Below are positions 61,480 to 64,000 of a DNA stretch of 64,000 nt, one piece after another. Numbering within the stretch: position 1 is the stretch's first letter; every line of letters starts with the position of its first letter. The stretch is from Chloroflexi bacterium RBG_13_51_36 (lineage in GTDB: Bacteria; Chloroflexota; Dehalococcoidia; GIF9; AB-539-J10): contig MGMS01000010.1 in assembly GCA_001796515.1 (NCBI GenBank), forward strand, positions 82,209-146,208, written 5' to 3'. The translations under genes were made by a program, and so were the position numbers. The notes beneath the pieces are model-generated. The model saw nothing but the letters and a program-made list of their open reading frames with translations, searched no databases and was not told the DNA's origin.

Positions 61480-62942
61480 AAAAAATAATGATAGACCCCA
61501 TTACCCGCCTTGAAGGTCATGGCAAGATTACCATCTTCCTCAAGGACGATGGCAGTGTGGCCAACGTTTATTTCCAGGTTCCCGAACTCAGAGGCTTCGA
61601 GAAATTCTGCGAGGGACGGCCGGCTGAGGACATGCCCCAGATAACACAGCGTATTTGTGGCGTTTGTCCTGAAGCCCACCATATGGCAGCAACGAAAGCC
61701 CTGGATGACCTGTTTCATGTCGAACCAACCAGCACTGCCAAAAAGCTGCGTGAGCTCCTTTACAGCGCTTTTTACGTAACTGACCATACCACCCACTTCT
61801 ACATCCTTGGCGCCCCTGATTTCGTTATGGGGCCGGATGCACATCCTGCAGAACGCAATATCCTGGGAGTAATAGGCAAGGTAGGACTGGAGCTAGGTGG
61901 TGCTGTGATCAATACCCGCAAACAGAATCACTGGATTATCCAGACAGTCGGCGGCCGTCCGATACACCCCTGTTTCGGACTACCCGGCGGCGTGAGCAGA
62001 GCCATAAATGAAGAAGAAAGAGCAAAAATAGAAGAAATAGCCAAGCAGTCAGTGGAGTTCGGCAAGGTATCGCTTAAAGTCTTCGACGACGTCGTTCTCA
62101 AGAACAAAGTGTACCTGGACATGGTCCTGAGCGATACCTATACCCAGAAGTCGTATAACATGGGATTGGTTGATAAGAACAATAAGGTCAATTTCTACGA
62201 TGGCAAAGTACGAGTGGTCGGACCTGATGGCAAAGAGTTATGTAAATATGCTCCCCGCGAATATCTGGAACATATAGCTGAACGAGTTGAGCCATGGACA
62301 TACCTCAAGTTTCCCTATCTCAAGAAGGTTGGCTGGAAAGGTTTCGTTGATGGCAAAGACAGTGGAGTGTATCGAGCCACACCCCTGTCCCGCCTGAATG
62401 CTGCCGATGGTATGGCTACCCCTCTGGCCCAGGAAGCATACGAGAAGATGTACTCCACTCTTGGGGGCAAGCCGGCCAACTATACTCTGGCAACCCACTG
62501 GGCACGCCTCGTTGAACTTCTTTACGCTGCTGAGAGGTTGCTGGAGCTCAGTAAAGACCCGGAAATAACCAGTCCGAACATTCGCAACATACCGACAGCG
62601 AAGCCCGACGAAGGAATAGCCATTGTGGAAGCACCTAGGGGCACCCTCACCCATCATTACATAACCGATGAAAGAGGGGTGATAAAGAAGTGTAACTTGA
62701 TCGTGGGCACTACCAATAACTATGCTCCTTTGTTTATGTCAATTAAGAAAGCAGCCGAAGACTTTATAAAGCCTGGAGTAGAGATAACTGAGGGACTGCT
62801 TAACCGCATCGAGATGGCGTGGCGTCCCTATGATCCCTGCTTGTCCTGCGCTACACATGCTTTGCCCGGGCAGTTACCTCTGGAAGTGACTATATATGAT
62901 GCCCAGGGCAACGAGGTCAAGAAACTGAGCCAGGGCGTTTAG
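61476..62942 (+). CDS. mvhA: [NiFe] hydrogenase large subunit (MvhA type)
   Basis: 488 aa. The two Ni-binding motifs are RICGVCPEAHH (about 59-69) and DPCLSCATH at 453-461. Behind the His is a 27-residue tail (ALPGQLPLEV ...) that would be cut off by the maturation protease encoded next. Start ITRLEGHGKITIFL and ETPRGTLTHHY-like motif (EAPRGTLTHHYITDE) agree with group 3 hydrogenases. It oxidises or makes H2 in the cytoplasm. Confidence 0.96.
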   Translation: MKKIMIDPITRLEGHGKITIFLKDDGSVANVYFQVPELRGFEKFCEGRPAEDMPQITQRICGVCPEAHHMAATKALDDLFHVEPTSTAKKLRELLYSAFYVTDHTTHFYILGAPDFVMGPDAHPAERNILGVIGKVGLELGGAVINTRKQNHWIIQTVGGRPIHPCFGLPGGVSRAINEEERAKIEEIAKQSVEFGKVSLKVFDDVVLKNKVYLDMVLSDTYTQKSYNMGLVDKNNKVNFYDGKVRVVGPDGKELCKYAPREYLEHIAERVEPWTYLKFPYLKKVGWKGFVDGKDSGVYRATPLSRLNAADGMATPLAQEAYEKMYSTLGGKPANYTLATHWARLVELLYAAERLLELSKDPEITSPNIRNIPTAKPDEGIAIVEAPRGTLTHHYITDERGVIKKCNLIVGTTNNYAPLFMSIKKAAEDFIKPGVEITEGLLNRIEMAWRPYDPCLSCATHALPGQLPLEVTIYDAQGNEVKKLSQGV

Positions 62943-62964
62943 TGACAGGTTGTCGTAAGTCCGA

Positions 62965-63420
62965 ATGAAGACCCTGGTTCTAGGGCTGGGGAATAGCATA
63001 CTCTCCGACGATGGTGTAGGGATCAGGGCGGCTCATGAAGTGGCCAACCAACTCAGCAATCCCCAGGTGACTGTAGTTGAAACAAGTGCGGCTGGCCTTA
63101 GCCTGTTAGATTCTATTGTCGGCTACGATAAAGTCATTATCATTGATGCCATCCAGACTGAGAAGGGGGAAGCTGGGCAGATATATCGTATGGGGACTGC
63201 AGATTTCTCCTGCACCAAGCACTTCTCTTCACCTCATCAAATAAACCTGGTCACAGCTCTGGAGTTGGGCAAGATGCTCAATTTGGCAATGCCTCAAGAG
63301 ATCGTTGTTTTCGCTGTGGAAGCAGAAGATATCACCAGCTTCAGCGAGAAATGCACGCTCGAGGTAGAGAAGGCAATTCCCATAGTGGTCAAGATGGTGC
63401 TGGAGGAGTTAGTCAGCTAG
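62965..63420 (+). CDS. Hydrogenase maturation protease
   Basis: 151 aa. HyaD/HycI family: LVLGLGNSILSDDGVGIRAA, IIIDAIQTEKGEAG and FSSPHQINLV, which give the Glu/Asp, Asp and His nickel-sensing positions. It removes the C-terminal peptide of MvhA after Ni insertion. Starts 22 nt after mvhA. Its 3' end overlaps that of moaC by 12 bp on the other strand. Confidence 0.93.
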   Translation: MKTLVLGLGNSILSDDGVGIRAAHEVANQLSNPQVTVVETSAAGLSLLDSIVGYDKVIIIDAIQTEKGEAGQIYRMGTADFSCTKHFSSPHQINLVTALELGKMLNLAMPQEIVVFAVEAEDITSFSEKCTLEVEKAIPIVVKMVLEELVS

Positions 63421-63885
63421 ATAAAGCCCGCTTTTGCCCCCGCTCTTCTTCACCAGGCGAATGTCTCCGATAGCCATGCTTCTGTCCACTGCTTTGCACA
63501 TGTCATAGATAGTCAGGGCGCTCACAGCGACAGCTACCAGTGCTTCCATTTCAAATCCTGTTTTCCCTATCCCCTTGGTGCTGGCCGTGATTTCAACGGA
63601 GCACTCGCTGGAATTGGGTGCTCGGCTCTTTTCGCGGAGGTTAAATTCCACTGCAATGTGGGTGAGCTGGAGTGGGTGACAGAGAGGTATGAGGCGGTGG
63701 GTTTCTTTTGCCGCCATGACTCCAGCCGTTTTTGCCACGGCCAGGACATCTCCTTTCGCCAATTCACCTTTGCGGATAAGCTTCAGGGTGGCGGGTTTCA
63801 TCTGTATCCTGCCTTTGGCTATTGCCTGGCGTTCTGTTTCTCTCTTCTGGGTGACGTCTATCATGTGAATTTGTCCTGACTCCAT
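63409..63885 (-). CDS. moaC: Cyclic pyranopterin monophosphate synthase
   Basis: 158 aa from ATG 63885 (GGAGG 6 nt upstream; GTG 63891 in the track is less likely). Conserved MoaC motifs: MIDVTQKRETERQAIAKG, AAKETHRLIPLCHPLQLTHI, KTGFEMEALVAVAVSALTIY, DMCKAVDRSM and LVKKSGGKSG. Acts after MoaA in molybdopterin formation. Two bases separate it from the moaA stop, so the two are coupled. Confidence 0.95.
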   Translation of the reverse strand: MESGQIHMIDVTQKRETERQAIAKGRIQMKPATLKLIRKGELAKGDVLAVAKTAGVMAAKETHRLIPLCHPLQLTHIAVEFNLREKSRAPNSSECSVEITASTKGIGKTGFEMEALVAVAVSALTIYDMCKAVDRSMAIGDIRLVKKSGGKSGLYLAD

Positions 63886-63887
63886 TC

Positions 63888-64000
63888 TCACCCTCCAATC
63901 TGCGACATTTTTCGCTTCACCGGCCTGTCGTTCGTTTCCTTCAAATGATGATGCTCCGGCTTGGAAGCAACTGCCCTCAAGATTAGTTGTTTTAGCTCCT
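63888..64000 (-). CDS. moaA: GTP 3',8-cyclase MoaA, last 36 codons
   Basis: The minus-strand frame entering from the right edge ends RPVKRKMSQIGG and TGA. The terminal Gly-Gly after MxxIGG is the essential C-terminus of MoaA. Only this end lies in the window, and it is not in the ORF track. Confidence 0.8.
   Translation of the reverse strand, partial: ELKQLILRAVASKPEHHHLKETNDRPVKRKMSQIGG

Noticed and set aside
1-64000. CRISPR array, prophage or transposase
   Set aside because: No regularly spaced direct repeats, cas genes, integrases or transposases are seen; the repeats found are irregularly dispersed.

Overview
The window looks like a chromosomal segment of an uncultivated anaerobic bacterium, most likely Chloroflexota of the Dehalococcoidia type. 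This is inferred from gene content, not from a marker search. The pointers are a DnaB/DnaD/DnaI-like replication set, a yceD-rpmF-fabD-nusB block, a group 3c-like Mvh hydrogenase joined to Hdr and Nfn modules, several SD-less genes with a -10 box directly before the start codon, and an FDK/STTLRTG-type repeat peptide inside DnaB. I see no rRNA, tRNA, CRISPR array, integrase or intact insertion sequence.

Layout. 1-1.07 kb: start of an acyl-CoA ligase-like gene (minus, runs off the left edge). 1.2-4.4 kb: mutS2 followed by a Vms1-like peptidyl-tRNA hydrolase, a candidate ribosome-rescue pair. 4.5-13.2 kb: a loose run of small membrane and envelope genes (methyltransferase, DUF362, ICMT-like methyltransferase, zinc ribbon, transglutaminase with a DUF350 protein, DUF4389) separated by copies of a roughly 45-bp dispersed repeat. 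13.4-17.9 kb: arginine operon argJ-argB-argD-argG (minus). 18.1-22.2 kb: a small membrane protein and dnaE (minus). 22.4-32.9 kb: acyl-CoA/keto-acid catabolism, comprising an old-yellow-enzyme reductase, FAH hydrolase, metallo-beta-lactamase, then a thiolase-like/DUF35/acetoacetyl-CoA ligase-like/acyl-CoA dehydrogenase/XRE-cupin run behind a strong promoter with a palindromic operator.

33-37.2 kb: ECF sigma factor, a membrane-anchored beta-propeller protein that may be its anti-sigma partner, and a secreted serpin. 37.4-42.9 kb: a MerR-type HTH protein with two coiled-coil (one DivIVA-like) proteins, a MetE-core-like enzyme, a flavoprotein, an ABC ATPase remnant and two membrane proteins. 43-49.3 kb (minus): a replication operon rplI-dnaB-dnaD-tandem AAA+ loader preceded by trxB and an M20 amidohydrolase. 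49.4-53 kb: yceD-rpmF-fabD-nusB and a broken ion-transporter gene.

53.2-63.4 kb: an operon-like run of HdrD-like, HdrA, a double ferredoxin-MvhD fusion, NfnA-like, NfnB-like, MvhD, MvhG, MvhA and a hydrogenase maturation protease. Together these could couple H2, ferredoxin, NAD(P)H and a disulfide or other acceptor by flavin-based electron bifurcation. At the right edge moaC and the 3' end of moaA lie on the minus strand, their 3' side overlapping the hydrogenase operon.
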